A stretch of 64,000 nucleotides of DNA. It comes from Bifidobacterium minimum (GTDB lineage Bacteria > Actinomycetota > Actinomycetes > Actinomycetales > Bifidobacteriaceae). The notes beneath the pieces were generated by a model. The model saw only the letters and a list, made by a program, of their open reading frames with translations, did no database searches and had not been told where the DNA came from. The stretch's first letter is position 1; the number at the start of each line of letters is the position of its first letter. The DNA lies in NCBI RefSeq assembly GCF_000741645.1, contig NZ_JGZD01000009.1:682001-746000 (forward strand), given 5' to 3'. Below are positions 36,617 to 46,045 of this stretch, piece after piece. The position numbers and the translations under genes were made by a program.

Positions 36617-36653
36617 GGGCCTCCGCATCACCCTCGTGAGGATGCGGAGGCCC
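36617..36653 (-). terminator. Terminator hairpin of the amylopullulanase gene
   Basis: A perfect 13-bp stem (GGGCCTCCGCATC / GATGCGGAGGCCC) with an 11-base loop lies 41 bases after the apuB stop. A smaller 8-bp hairpin (CGGCATCA/TGATGCCG) overlaps the stop codon itself. Confidence 0.7.
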
Positions 36654-36693
36654 GGCGCCGGACGACGTGTTCCGTCAGACGCCCGTCACGGCA

Positions 36694-39600
36694 TCACTTC
36701 GATGATGCCGAGTGGGATCCCCTCCTCTCACGGCGTGACGCCTCGCGCACGCCTATACCGGCCGCCGACAGGATCGCGACCGCAAGGACCAGCCATGCGA
36801 CGGACGATCCCGTTGAGGACAGGGTCGTCGTGGTGGATGATCCGTCCTGGGCGTCGGAGGCGCTCAGCGCTCCGGTCGAGTCGTCGCCCGTCGTGTCGGA
36901 TCCGGAGGTCTGGCAGGATCCGGTCGTATCGGATGAGGCCGAGGTCGTCTCGAGCTTGAGCACCGTCGCGGAAAGGGAGGCCGCGGCGTAGTCGCCGTCG
37001 GTGACCTTGACCGTGGTCGGGGTCGTGTCGGCGGAGGCGCACGGATCGTTGTCGTCAAGAACCGTTCCGTCCCTGACGAGCACCTGATAGGTCCCCTTCT
37101 TCAGGCCGGACACGGCCGTCGTCGCATCCTTGGAGGCCAGGGACCTGGCGGAGGATGTCGTCGTCGCGGACGAACCGGACGCGGAGTTGAGGATCACCAC
37201 GTAGGTTCCGCTGTCGTCCTTCACCTGATAGGCGACGACGCCGTCGGAGGATTTGAGGATCGTGGCGTTCTTGGAGATGTCGTCATAGCTCGACATCCGG
37301 AAGGCCGCAGTGTTCTTCCGTAGGGCGAGAAGCCCCTTGACGTAGTCCACGGAGTCCTTGTAGGTCGTCGTGCGGTCCCAATCGATGGCATTGACCGAAT
37401 CGCCCGAGTTGTAGCTGTTTCCGTCCCCGCCCTTGGTGCGCAGGAACTCCTGCCCCAGCTGGATGAAGGGGATGCCCTGCGACAGCGTGACGAGGGAGTC
37501 GGCGAGCTCGGCCCGCTTCACCGTCGTCGCGTCGTCGTCAGTGGGGACGCTGGCGCGCAGCTTGTCGTAGAGCGTCATGTTGTCATGAGCCTCGACGTAC
37601 TGGACGATCTGCCCGGCATCGGCGTACCTGACGTTCGTCGTGCCGTTGGTGCACAGGTCCGATGATGCGGTTCCCGTGGCATTCCGGCATCCGAGCAGGT
37701 TGTTGGCGATAAGGCCTTCAAGCCCCGACTTCCCGGATACGAATCCGGTGTCGGCGTCGGAGAACACCGATCCCTTGGCCGCGTCGCGGATGGAGTCGTT
37801 GAAGAAGGCGACGCCGTTGTCCTTGACGAGTCCCGTCGAGCCGGCGAGGCCGGTCGTTCCCGTCGAGGATGCGCTCACGGAGGACACGGACTGGGATGCC
37901 AGCTTATACGCGTTCGGCTGGGTGGACATCTCGCTTTTGTCCATCGTGGTGTTCATGTCCCAGCCTTCGCCGAGGACGATGATGGACGGGTCGATCTTGT
38001 CGAGCGCGGCCCGGACCTCCTTCATCGTCTGGGTGTCGATCAGGCCCATGAGGTCGAATCGGAACCCGTCGACGCCGTAGTTCTTCGCCCAGTACGTCAC
38101 CGAATGCACGATGTACCTGCGCATCATGGCGCGCTCCGAGGCGGTGTCGTTGCCGCATCCGGAGTCGTTGGTGAGGCTGCCGTTCGAATCGTACCGGAAG
38201 TAGTATCCGGGCACGGTTTTGTTGAACGAGCTCTCCGAAGCGTCGTAGACGTGGTTGTACACCACGTCCATGATGACCCGCAGATTGCTTTTGTGCAGCC
38301 CTTGGACCATCTCCTTGGCTTCGACGATACGGGTGGATGGATTGGTCGCGTCGGAGGAGTACGACCCTTCGGGCACGTTGTAGTTCACGGGATCGTAGCC
38401 CCAGTTCTGCTGGTACGAGCCGTCGGACTTCTTCGCGTCGTAGGAGGTGTCGCTCGCCTCGTCAGTGCTGCCGTAGTCGAACATGGGCATGATCTGGACG
38501 TGGGAGACGCCGAGGTTCTTGAGATAGTCGAGACCTGACGTCGCGCCTTTCGTCGTCGTCGTGCCGGATTCGACGACCCCAAGGTATTTGCCCCTCTTGG
38601 CGGCGGATATCCCGGAGTTCCCGGCGATGGAGAAGTCGCGGATGTTCATCTCGGCGATGGTGGCGTTCGTGGCGCTTCCGAAGGAGGCCATGTGGGTCGT
38701 CGACCCTGCCACCGTCGTGGATGACGTCGGCAGGACGACCGAGCGCTGACCGTTGACCACGGAGGCCGTGGCATAGGGGTCGGCTGAGTCGTTCGTCGTG
38801 CCGTCGGCGAAGGTGAGACGGTAGGTGTAGGCGAACTCGCTCTGCCTGCCGTTGAGGGTCACCGACCACACGCCTTTGTCGCCGCGGGTCATCGGCGAGG
38901 TGTAGTAGACGCCGGCGTCCGCGGTGCGGTCGGACTTGTAGACGACCAGCTCGACGCTGGTCGCCGTCGGTGCCCAGACCTTGAGCGTGGTCGCGTCCGC
39001 TGTCCATGTCGCGCCGAGGTCGTCGCCGTCATAGGCGTACCTGTCGTCGAAGGCGTCCGTGCGGACCACGGAGCCGGCCACCGCGTCGGCGGTGCCGAAG
39101 CCTTTCACCGTCACCGTGTACTTCCCCGTGACGGAGAGCTCGTTGGCCGTGGTGATGGTGAGAGCAGTGCCCGAGACGGCGATGGACTTGACATCCACGG
39201 CCTTGCCGTCGGCGTCCGTCACGCTCACCTTGCCGTCCAGGGCGTCGGCCGTGGAGGACTTGGAGAGCTTGGCGGTGAGCTCGGTGAATCCGGAGATCTC
39301 GGCGGACTTCACCGAGAGTCCGGTCGAGGGCCGGGCCGTGTACACCGTGGAGTCGCCCTGGACGAGCCACACCTCCGCGGTCGCCTTGCCGTTCGAATCG
39401 GGAACGATGGCGTTGGAAGGCACGGAGTAGTTCCTGTCATCCGGGTCCTTGCTCTTCCACTCGTCCTTGCCGTAGCGGCGAAGCAGACCTATGCTCTGCA
39501 CCTGAACGCTGTCCGTGAGGTCGTAGGACGCCACGGCGCCCCAGTCGTCATGCGAGGTGAAGCTGGCGGAGAAGCCGTTCACACTGGACGACCATGTCCA

Positions 39601-41967
39601 CAGATCCCACTGCGGGTCCGTGGTCGAGGTGTCCGATGCGTTGAAGTACAGGCCGTCGGAGCGGTAGTAGTGCACCTTCACGGTCACGTCGGTGGCCTTG
39701 CAGTCGTAGCTGCTGGGCGCCTCGGTAAGGGTCGTGGACTCCCCGTCGGACGACGTGCCGTCGATCCACACCTGGACGGTGCCGTCGGAGCCGACGGTGA
39801 CTTTGCGGTCGCCACCGTACTTGTCCCATCCGGAGGTGGTGACGATCAGGCCGATGTCGTCATAGACGCCGTCGAAGGTCTGCTCGTACACCTTGCCCCA
39901 GCAGTCGGTGCCGGTGAAGGCGTGGTACGCCCCCGCGAGAGTGTCACCGCTCTGGGTGTTGGACCCCCAGACGTAGACGCCACGTCCGGGATCGCCGTCG
40001 GCGGCCTTGTAATGGACGACGACCCGGGTCTGCCCGGTGAGGTTCTCAGGGTTGCCGTACGACAGCGAGCCGTTGGTCACTCCCGCCTGGATGATGCCGG
40101 CCGGCGCCGTGTAGTTGTTGTTGTTGTTGCTGTCCCAGTGGTTGTCGCCGTCGTTGAAGCATATCTGAACGGCCTTGCCTCCGGTGTCGATGGTGAGCGA
40201 ATAGTAGCCGGAGGAGTCCGGTCCGTTCATCTTCACGCCGGGAGCGGTGGTCCAGGTGTCTCCGATGCCGTAGTGCATGTACACGGTGCTCCACGATTTG
40301 GTGGGCTTGTAGTACACGGTGAGGGTCGTGTCGTCGGGGCTGACCGTATCGGACTCGTCGCTGAGCGTCGGATCGGAGGGGTCGGTGGCCGTCGAGCTGG
40401 AGGGGTGCGACGCCTTGGTGGCGCCCGCGTACAGCGCGATCGCCGAGCGCGCCGGGATGGTGGTGGTCACCTTGCCGCCGGAGACCGTGACGGTCTGCGA
40501 GCAGTCGAGCACCGAGTAGACGTTGCAGTACTCGCCGTCGGGCAGGGACGTCGTGTAGCTCACGTCCTTGGCCGAGGTGTCGTTGTTGATGGCGACGAAG
40601 CCCTTGCTGCCGCGGGAGTAGGCGATGTTGTTGCCGCCGTCGTCCTGCCAGTCCGTGAGCGCGGCGTCGCCGACGTAGTTGTGGAAGGCGATGAGACCCC
40701 GTGTGGAGGTCCAGCGCTGTTCGCAGTTCCAGTCACTGGTATTCGTGGAGCATGCGGTGTCCATGTCGACGTCCGGCACCGAGGTCGCCGTGGCTCCGGG
40801 TGCGCCATCATCGCTGGCGCTGAACTTGTAGTCGGAGATCAGCCGCGCCGTGCCGTAGCCGTAGGAGAGCATGAAGGCGTTGGCCAGCTGGTAGCGGGCC
40901 CCGTCCTTGTATGTGAGGGCGCCCTCGCTGCGCGCGGTGTCCCAGTTGGTCACGAACACGTTGGCGGAGTCGGAGTCGATAAGCCTGCTGCTCAGCCCCT
41001 TGAGGTTCGAGATCTTGCCCTTGAAGTTCTCGTTCATCTCGCTTTTGAAGCCGAACTCCGTCACGTCGCCGTTCTGCGTGTAGTTCGATGGCTGGATGCC
41101 GGAGGCTTCGCTGGAATTGCCGATGGTCTCCTGGATCCAGTAGATGTCGCTGGCCGATTTGCCGACCTTGATCGCCATCTCGGCCTTGATCGCCTTGAGG
41201 TCATCGGTGTTGATGTGCTTGGCCGCGTCGACTCGGAAGCCCGCTACGCCCAGCTTGTACAGCGACGCCAGATAGTCGGACTGGATGTCGCGCACCTTCG
41301 TCGAGGAGCTGTTGAAGTCCCACATGCCGCTCAGACGGCATTCCTGCACCTCGGTCTGGTTGGTGTAGTCGGAGATGCTCGTCGTGCAGTCATGGAAGTC
41401 GCTGGAGGTGATGCCGTTCGTGTACTGGTCGTCGGATCCCGTGAAGCCCGGGTAGTCTCCCGTGGCCGGGTTGTAGGTCGTTCCGGCGACTCCCGTCTGG
41501 GTGTCGGAGGATGCATCGGTCGTCGTCGTGTCGGCGCCCGTGGTCTGGTTGAGCACGACGTCGGCGATGATGCCCACGCCCGCCGCCTTGCAGGTGGAGA
41601 TCATCGTCTTGAATTCGTCTGCCGTGCCGAGCTTGGAATCGAGCTTGTAGCTTACGGGCTGGTAGGAGGTCCACCACTGGGTTCCCTGGATTGACTCCTG
41701 GGGCGGGGACACCTCGACGTATCCCACGCCTTCGGGTCCGTAGGTCTGCGTGCATTCCTTGGCGATGGTGTTCCACGTCTGCTGGAACGCGATCACCTGG
41801 ACATCCTTGGACGTCGACGTGATCGAGGCCTGATTCTGGGCGTCCTTCGTGGGGCTGGCCTGGGCGGCCAGAGGTCCCACGACGGCACCGCCGCCGGCGA
41901 GCATGGCGAGGGCGACTCCCATGCCCAGAAGCTTGCCGGCCATAGAGTTCAATCGTTGAACTGTCAT
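36694..41967 (-). CDS. apuB: Bifunctional cell-surface amylopullulanase (alpha-amylase + type I pullulanase)
   Basis: A 1757-residue extracellular enzyme built like bifidobacterial ApuB. Order: signal peptide (1-~37, ending LAAQA); GH13_32 alpha-amylase barrel with GFRVDAAKH (~244), WIQETIG (~279) and FVTNWDTARS (~340); CBM25-like starch-binding module (~550-635) with an NNNNN run; two CBM41-like modules (~648-745, ~765-870); an Ig-like stretch (~885-960); CBM48 (~990-1080); GH13_14 pullulanase barrel with NWGYDPVNYNVPEGSY (~1190), GFRFDLMG (~1300) and LGEGWDMN (~1335). It ends in a Ser/Thr/Asp-rich linker, one helix (~1722-1742) and a basic tail; no LPXTG sorting motif, so it is membrane-anchored. 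ATG 41967 has AAGGA upstream; the open frame to 42138 precedes the promoter-proximal leader. It would cleave alpha-1,4 and alpha-1,6 bonds of starch, glycogen and pullulan. Confidence 0.95.
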   Translation of the reverse strand: MTVQRLNSMAGKLLGMGVALAMLAGGGAVVGPLAAQASPTKDAQNQASITSTSKDVQVIAFQQTWNTIAKECTQTYGPEGVGYVEVSPPQESIQGTQWWTSYQPVSYKLDSKLGTADEFKTMISTCKAAGVGIIADVVLNQTTGADTTTTDASSDTQTGVAGTTYNPATGDYPGFTGSDDQYTNGITSSDFHDCTTSISDYTNQTEVQECRLSGMWDFNSSSTKVRDIQSDYLASLYKLGVAGFRVDAAKHINTDDLKAIKAEMAIKVGKSASDIYWIQETIGNSSEASGIQPSNYTQNGDVTEFGFKSEMNENFKGKISNLKGLSSRLIDSDSANVFVTNWDTARSEGALTYKDGARYQLANAFMLSYGYGTARLISDYKFSASDDGAPGATATSVPDVDMDTACSTNTSDWNCEQRWTSTRGLIAFHNYVGDAALTDWQDDGGNNIAYSRGSKGFVAINNDTSAKDVSYTTSLPDGEYCNVYSVLDCSQTVTVSGGKVTTTIPARSAIALYAGATKASHPSSSTATDPSDPTLSDESDTVSPDDTTLTVYYKPTKSWSTVYMHYGIGDTWTTAPGVKMNGPDSSGYYSLTIDTGGKAVQICFNDGDNHWDSNNNNNYTAPAGIIQAGVTNGSLSYGNPENLTGQTRVVVHYKAADGDPGRGVYVWGSNTQSGDTLAGAYHAFTGTDCWGKVYEQTFDGVYDDIGLIVTTSGWDKYGGDRKVTVGSDGTVQVWIDGTSSDGESTTLTEAPSSYDCKATDVTVKVHYYRSDGLYFNASDTSTTDPQWDLWTWSSSVNGFSASFTSHDDWGAVASYDLTDSVQVQSIGLLRRYGKDEWKSKDPDDRNYSVPSNAIVPDSNGKATAEVWLVQGDSTVYTARPSTGLSVKSAEISGFTELTAKLSKSSTADALDGKVSVTDADGKAVDVKSIAVSGTALTITTANELSVTGKYTVTVKGFGTADAVAGSVVRTDAFDDRYAYDGDDLGATWTADATTLKVWAPTATSVELVVYKSDRTADAGVYYTSPMTRGDKGVWSVTLNGRQSEFAYTYRLTFADGTTNDSADPYATASVVNGQRSVVLPTSSTTVAGSTTHMASFGSATNATIAEMNIRDFSIAGNSGISAAKRGKYLGVVESGTTTTKGATSGLDYLKNLGVSHVQIMPMFDYGSTDEASDTSYDAKKSDGSYQQNWGYDPVNYNVPEGSYSSDATNPSTRIVEAKEMVQGLHKSNLRVIMDVVYNHVYDASESSFNKTVPGYYFRYDSNGSLTNDSGCGNDTASERAMMRRYIVHSVTYWAKNYGVDGFRFDLMGLIDTQTMKEVRAALDKIDPSIIVLGEGWDMNTTMDKSEMSTQPNAYKLASQSVSSVSASSTGTTGLAGSTGLVKDNGVAFFNDSIRDAAKGSVFSDADTGFVSGKSGLEGLIANNLLGCRNATGTASSDLCTNGTTNVRYADAGQIVQYVEAHDNMTLYDKLRASVPTDDDATTVKRAELADSLVTLSQGIPFIQLGQEFLRTKGGDGNSYNSGDSVNAIDWDRTTTYKDSVDYVKGLLALRKNTAAFRMSSYDDISKNATILKSSDGVVAYQVKDDSGTYVVILNSASGSSATTTSSARSLASKDATTAVSGLKKGTYQVLVRDGTVLDDNDPCASADTTPTTVKVTDGDYAAASLSATVLKLETTSASSDTTGSCQTSGSDTTGDDSTGALSASDAQDGSSTTTTLSSTGSSVAWLVLAVAILSAAGIGVREASRRERRGSHSASSK

Positions 41968-42142
41968 ATGTCCTTCCATTCTCATCCTTGAGAAGCCCCA
42001 TCCATTCCATCCGAAACGGATGGATGAGCGGGGTTGATCGATACCACTTCCCTGTGCAGGGTCCCTTTGCGGAGGCCCGATGCCACGGCGCCGGGCCACG
42101 GACATGAACGAACGTATGCCCAAGCGGACACGACACATTCAC

Positions 42143-42171
42143 ATGATACGCATAATTGCGAACGTTGTCAT
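42143..42171 (-). promoter_or_regulatory. Promoter and LacI-type operator candidate for apuB
   Basis: Minus-strand ATGACA (42166-42171), a 17-base spacer and TATCAT (42143-42148) make a good promoter. The spacer begins with the partly symmetric TGACAACGTTCGCAAT centred on AACGTT (42161-42166). An operator with a central CG suits a LacI-family maltose regulator (inference). Predicted leader is about 170 bases. Confidence 0.55.
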
Positions 42172-42247
42172 AAATGGCACGATCGCGCGCCGTGAAATGC
42201 CGAAACGCCGTTGACCATGAGCGAATGGTATGAGCCCCGAGGGAACC

Positions 42248-42281
42248 GCAGCCGTTCCGACACCGCAGCCGTTCCGACACC
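42248..42281. repeat. Perfect 17-bp tandem duplication upstream of the apuB promoter
   Basis: GCAGCCGTTCCGACACC occurs at 42248-42264 and 42265-42281, identical and adjacent. Confidence 0.92.
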
Positions 42282-42407
42282 GTAAGAAAAGACAGCTGTG
42301 CCTGCATGGCAGGGGCTTTTTCATGCAGGTGTTCCTGCACGAACGGAAAACGGGACCGGGCAGTGCCGATGGAACCGGCAGCCGGCGAAACCGGACGGCG
42401 TGACCTT

Positions 42408-42872
42408 CTAGACGGTTTCCATAAGATGCGCGACGGCTTCAAGGGCGAGACGGTATCCGAAGAATCCCAGACCCGTGATGGTTCCGGTCGCCACCGGTGA
42501 GATCACGCTTCGCTTGCGAAACTCGTCGCGCGACGCGGGATTCGATATGTGCACCTCCATCAGGGGAAGCCCCGCGTCGCCGACCATATGCGCGGCGTCA
42601 GCCAGCGCATAGCTGTAATGGGTGAAGGCGGCGGGGTTCATCACGACGGGCGTCAGCTCATCGACGGCATGGTGCATCCACGAGATCATCTCCGCCTCGT
42701 CGTCGGTCTGCCGGACCTCGACGTCCAGACCAAGCTCATCCCCCCAGACGCCGCACAGTCGGGTCAGCTCGGCCAGATCCTGATGCCCGTAGACGTCGGG
42801 CTGCCGGACTCCCAGCCGTCCGAGATTGGGACCATTGACAACCACCACTCGCGGATGCTTCTGCGTGGACAT
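42408..42872 (-). CDS. aroQ: Type II 3-dehydroquinate dehydratase
   Basis: AroQ, 154 aa, dehydrates 3-dehydroquinate in the shikimate pathway. NGPNLGRLGVRQPDVYG is the N-terminal active-site region with the catalytic Tyr. MNPAAFTHYSYALADA and EVHISNPASRDEFRKRSVISPVATGTITGLG carry the catalytic His and the substrate-binding loop. ATG 42872 has GGTGA five bases upstream; ATG 42884 and GTG 42881 are alternatives. It is the last gene of the aroC-aroKB-aroQ run, with 148 bp between it and aroKB. Confidence 0.95.
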   Translation of the reverse strand: MSTQKHPRVVVVNGPNLGRLGVRQPDVYGHQDLAELTRLCGVWGDELGLDVEVRQTDDEAEMISWMHHAVDELTPVVMNPAAFTHYSYALADAAHMVGDAGLPLMEVHISNPASRDEFRKRSVISPVATGTITGLGFFGYRLALEAVAHLMETV

Positions 42873-43020
42873 GCGAATCACCATCGCCTTTCATTGCGTC
42901 GTCTTCGCCGTGCTGTTTTCGTCGCGTCGTCTTCGTCTCGTCATTTCCCGCCGTGTCGCGTCGCCGCGGATCCCCGGTGCGATCCCGGGCTCCCACCACG
43001 GCCGACGGCGCCCGTGGCCG

Positions 43021-44655
43021 CTAGGCGCGGATGCGGTCGAAGGCCTCGTGGACGGCCTCGATGGGAGGATCGTCCAGATGGCGGGGATGTCCCATGGAGT
43101 CGAGGATAACGAACCGCAGCGTATTTCCGCGCGCCTTCTTGTCCCGGTGCATAAGGCCAAGGACGTCATCCCAGCCGCCGCCCGACCATGATGTCGGAAG
43201 TCCCAATGATGACAGAAGCCGGCGATGCTCCTCGACATCATGATCGGACAGATGCCCCAGAATGCGCGACAGCTCCGCGGCGAAAACGCATCCCACGGCG
43301 ACCGCGTTGCCATGCCGCCACCGGAAGTGCTCCGACTGCTCGATGGCATGGCCCAGAGTATGCCCGTAGTTGAGATACTCGCGAAGCCCCGACTCGCGAA
43401 GATCGCTGGCGACGTGATGGACCTTGACCCGGACGGTGCGCTCGATGAGCTCGGTGACGACCGGCTCGAGATCGGAACCGGTGAACGATCCGCCGTCGAA
43501 GGCCCTCAAGGCCCGGGCGTTCTCCGACAGAATCCGCAGAATCTCGTCGTCCATGATGAAACCGGATTTCGCGACCTCACCAAGTCCTTCGATGAAGATA
43601 TCCGCGGGAAGCGATGCCAGCGCGCCCGTGTCGGCGAGCACGCCCGCTGGAGTGAAGAACGAGCCGACCAGATTCTTCCCCTCGGGGATGTTGACGCCGG
43701 TTTTCCCGCCAGTCGAGGCATCGACCATCGCCAGCAACGATGTGGGGCAGTTCACGTACCGGATCCCCCGCATCCATGTGGCGGCCGCGAAGCCGGCGAG
43801 ATCGGTGGCGGCACCTCCCCCGATGCCCACGATCGCATCGGAACGCGTGAATCCCCCGTCCGCGAGCCGATGCCACACGCCATCCGCCACCTGGACGGTC
43901 TTCCCCGCCTCGGCGTCGGGAATGACGATCTCCGTGACCTCGCGGCCGTCCTTGCGCAGTAGCGCGCGGGCCCTGTCCGAATACCGCTGGACGGAGGCCG
44001 TGTGGATGATGGCCACGCGGACCGGGCCGGCCCCCATCATCGCAGGAAGCTGGTCCATGACCCCCACGCCGATGCGGACGTCATAATCCGATCCTGCCTC
44101 AACCGGGACATGAACCACGCGTTCATTGACCATGGCTATCATCCTCCTTGCCGCTGCCGTTGGTGACATGGACCGCGTCCTCATATCGCAGGTCGCGATG
44201 CGCGAGAAGACCGGATCGCGCTGCTCGAACAATTCGGTCCATCGTCTCCGCGCATCACCGGCCAGCATGGGTCGGCCTCCCGACTGAACGGCGCGTTCCA
44301 TGGCCTCCTGGGGGTCTGCCCTGAGATAGACGATTCGCCCGCCATGACCCACGTATTCGCGGAGACGCGCACGGGTGGAATCCGTCATGGGCGCGCCACC
44401 GCCCAGAGATAGTATCCCGCTCGATTGCGTGAGGAGATCGGCGATGACGTCGGCCTCGAGATCGCGGAAACGGCGCTCCCCATAGTCGCGGAAATACCTC
44501 GTGATGGACATGCCGACGCGTTTCTCGATGCGCCTGTCCGAATCCTCGAAGGGGATCCCCAGCATACGCGCGGCCTCACGACCGATACGGGTCTTCCCCG
44601 CGCCGGGCATACCGATGATGACCGCACGGGGTCCTCTGGTTCCATGTGAGCCCAT
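43021..44655 (-). CDS. aroKB: Fused shikimate kinase / 3-dehydroquinate synthase
   Basis: A single 544-residue protein joining two shikimate-pathway enzymes. Residues ~1-175 are shikimate kinase: P-loop GMPGAGKT (15-22), [24 protein letters not shown] and LSLGGGAPM. Residues ~190-544 are 3-dehydroquinate synthase: [56 protein letters not shown], and zinc-ligand regions [12 protein letters not shown] and [12 protein letters not shown]. The fusion is typical of Bifidobacterium. The Walker Lys and the zinc ligands are intact, so both halves should be active. It starts 9 bp after aroC. Confidence 0.96.
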   Translation of the reverse strand: MGSHGTRGPRAVIIGMPGAGKTRIGREAARMLGIPFEDSDRRIEKRVGMSITRYFRDYGERRFRDLEADVIADLLTQSSGILSLGGGAPMTDSTRARLREYVGHGGRIVYLRADPQEAMERAVQSGGRPMLAGDARRRWTELFEQRDPVFSRIATCDMRTRSMSPTAAARRMIAMVNERVVHVPVEAGSDYDVRIGVGVMDQLPAMMGAGPVRVAIIHTASVQRYSDRARALLRKDGREVTEIVIPDAEAGKTVQVADGVWHRLADGGFTRSDAIVGIGGGAATDLAGFAAATWMRGIRYVNCPTSLLAMVDASTGGKTGVNIPEGKNLVGSFFTPAGVLADTGALASLPADIFIEGLGEVAKSGFIMDDEILRILSENARALRAFDGGSFTGSDLEPVVTELIERTVRVKVHHVASDLRESGLREYLNYGHTLGHAIEQSEHFRWRHGNAVAVGCVFAAELSRILGHLSDHDVEEHRRLLSSLGLPTSWSGGGWDDVLGLMHRDKKARGNTLRFVILDSMGHPRHLDDPPIEAVHEAFDRIRA

Positions 44656-44664
44656 CGTCAGCCC

Positions 44665-45852
44665 CTAGCGCATGTGCTCCGGCCAGGATGCCAGATATTC
44701 CTTGGCGTTTCTCGATACCTCATCGAGACTGTCCCCACCGAATTTCTCCAGAACGAATCGGGCCAGCGTCAGACGCACCATCGCCTCCGCGACGATGGAC
44801 GCCGCCGGCACCGCAGTGGTGTCCGAGCGCTGGTTGATGGCCTTGGCCGGCTCGCCCGTGGATACGTCAACCGTTCGCAACGCCTTGGGAATCGACGGGA
44901 TGGGCTTCATCGCTACCCGGATCCTGATAGGCTGTCCGTTGGACATCCCCCCCTCGATTCCGCCGGCCCGGTTGCTCAGACGCGTGATGCGCCCGTCGGG
45001 GCCGGGAACCATCTCATCGTGCGCGTGGGATCCGAACCGTTCGGACTCGCGGAAACCATCGCCGATCTCCACTCCCTTAATCGCCTGGATCCCCATCAGC
45101 GCGCCCGCGAGTGCCGCATCGAGGCGGCGGTCCGATTCCACGTAGGTGCCAAGCCCCGCGGGAACGCCATACGCGATGACCTCAACGACGCCACCCACGG
45201 TATCGGCGTTGGCCTTCGCCTCATCCACGCGCTTCATCATGCGGCTCTCGGCGTCGGCGTCGAGCGTCCGCACCGGCGACGCGTCAAGCGCCGGGCAGTC
45301 GTCCGGAGTGGGAAGGGCGTAATCGTCGCCCAGACCGACGCCTCCCATCGACACAACATGCGCCACAGTCCTCACCGACAGCGCCTGCTCAAGGAAATCC
45401 GCCGCGATGGCGCCCAGCGCCACGCGCGAAGCCGTCTCGCGCGCGCTCGACCGTTCCAGGACGGGACGCGCATCGTCGAATCCGTACTTGCGCATTCCCG
45501 TGAGATCGGCATGTCCCGGACGGGGACGGGTCAGAGGGGCGTTGCGTCCGGTTGGTTCAAGATCCTCGTCAGGCGCGTCCACGCTCATGACCTTCGTCCA
45601 TTTGGGCCATTCGGTATTGCCGATCTCCACCGTGACGGGGGAACCCAGCGAGAGTCCATGACGCACCCCCGTGAGCAGACGGACACGATCCTGTTCGAAG
45701 GACATGCGTGAGCCGCGTCCATAACCAAGCCGTCGTCTGGCCAGAGCGTCGGCCACATCCCGGGAGGAGATGCTCACCCCCGCGGGAAGGCCCTCAATCA
45801 TGGCGACAAGCGCCTCACCATGTGATTCACCCGCGGTCTGCCAGCGCAACAT
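44665..45852 (-). CDS. aroC: Chorismate synthase
   Basis: AroC, 395 aa, the FMN-dependent last step to chorismate. It starts [15 protein letters not shown], with [32 protein letters not shown] and [17 protein letters not shown]. Length and all family motifs are complete. The ATG at 45852 has GGAGAGG upstream. It is followed closely by aroKB and lies 187 bp downstream of mltG on the same strand. Confidence 0.98.
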   Translation of the reverse strand: MLRWQTAGESHGEALVAMIEGLPAGVSISSRDVADALARRRLGYGRGSRMSFEQDRVRLLTGVRHGLSLGSPVTVEIGNTEWPKWTKVMSVDAPDEDLEPTGRNAPLTRPRPGHADLTGMRKYGFDDARPVLERSSARETASRVALGAIAADFLEQALSVRTVAHVVSMGGVGLGDDYALPTPDDCPALDASPVRTLDADAESRMMKRVDEAKANADTVGGVVEVIAYGVPAGLGTYVESDRRLDAALAGALMGIQAIKGVEIGDGFRESERFGSHAHDEMVPGPDGRITRLSNRAGGIEGGMSNGQPIRIRVAMKPIPSIPKALRTVDVSTGEPAKAINQRSDTTAVPAASIVAEAMVRLTLARFVLEKFGGDSLDEVSRNAKEYLASWPEHMR

Positions 45853-46023
45853 TCGTGACCTCTCCTCCGTGTCCTTTTGACGATGTGCCCATCCTACCGC
45901 CGTAGGAGGCCTCGGCGGCGGCGGCGCCCACGATTCGGCTCCGGGGATGGCCTCGTCGGGATGCCGGCGTCATGCCGTTTCCCCGTGACGCCCTCTCCCC
46001 CGTCCGCGTCCCGTCTTCCCGCG

Positions 46024-46045
46024 GGATCTCAGTCGGATCTCAGTT
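46024..46045. repeat. Tandem 11-bp duplication over the mltG stop codon
   Basis: GGATCTCAGTC (46024-46034) and GGATCTCAGTT (46035-46045) are adjacent, 10 of 11 identical. The mltG stop is at 46040-46042 inside the second copy. Confidence 0.85.

Larger units (their letters stand above)
41968..42407. other. Intergenic region upstream of apuB
   Basis: 440 bases with no convincing gene. It holds the apuB leader (about 170 bases), a promoter with an AACGTT-centred operator, a perfect 17-bp tandem repeat, and inverted repeats around CCTGCATG/CATGCAGG (42302-42327) near the aroQ 3' end. No clear U-tract terminator for aroQ is seen. Confidence 0.6.

Noticed and set aside
39550..41694. 714-residue open frame antisense to apuB
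   Set aside because: It is composition-driven: high-GC codon bias leaves few stops on the opposite strand. The product is a low-complexity Val/Gly/Arg/His string with no family motifs and no ribosome site.
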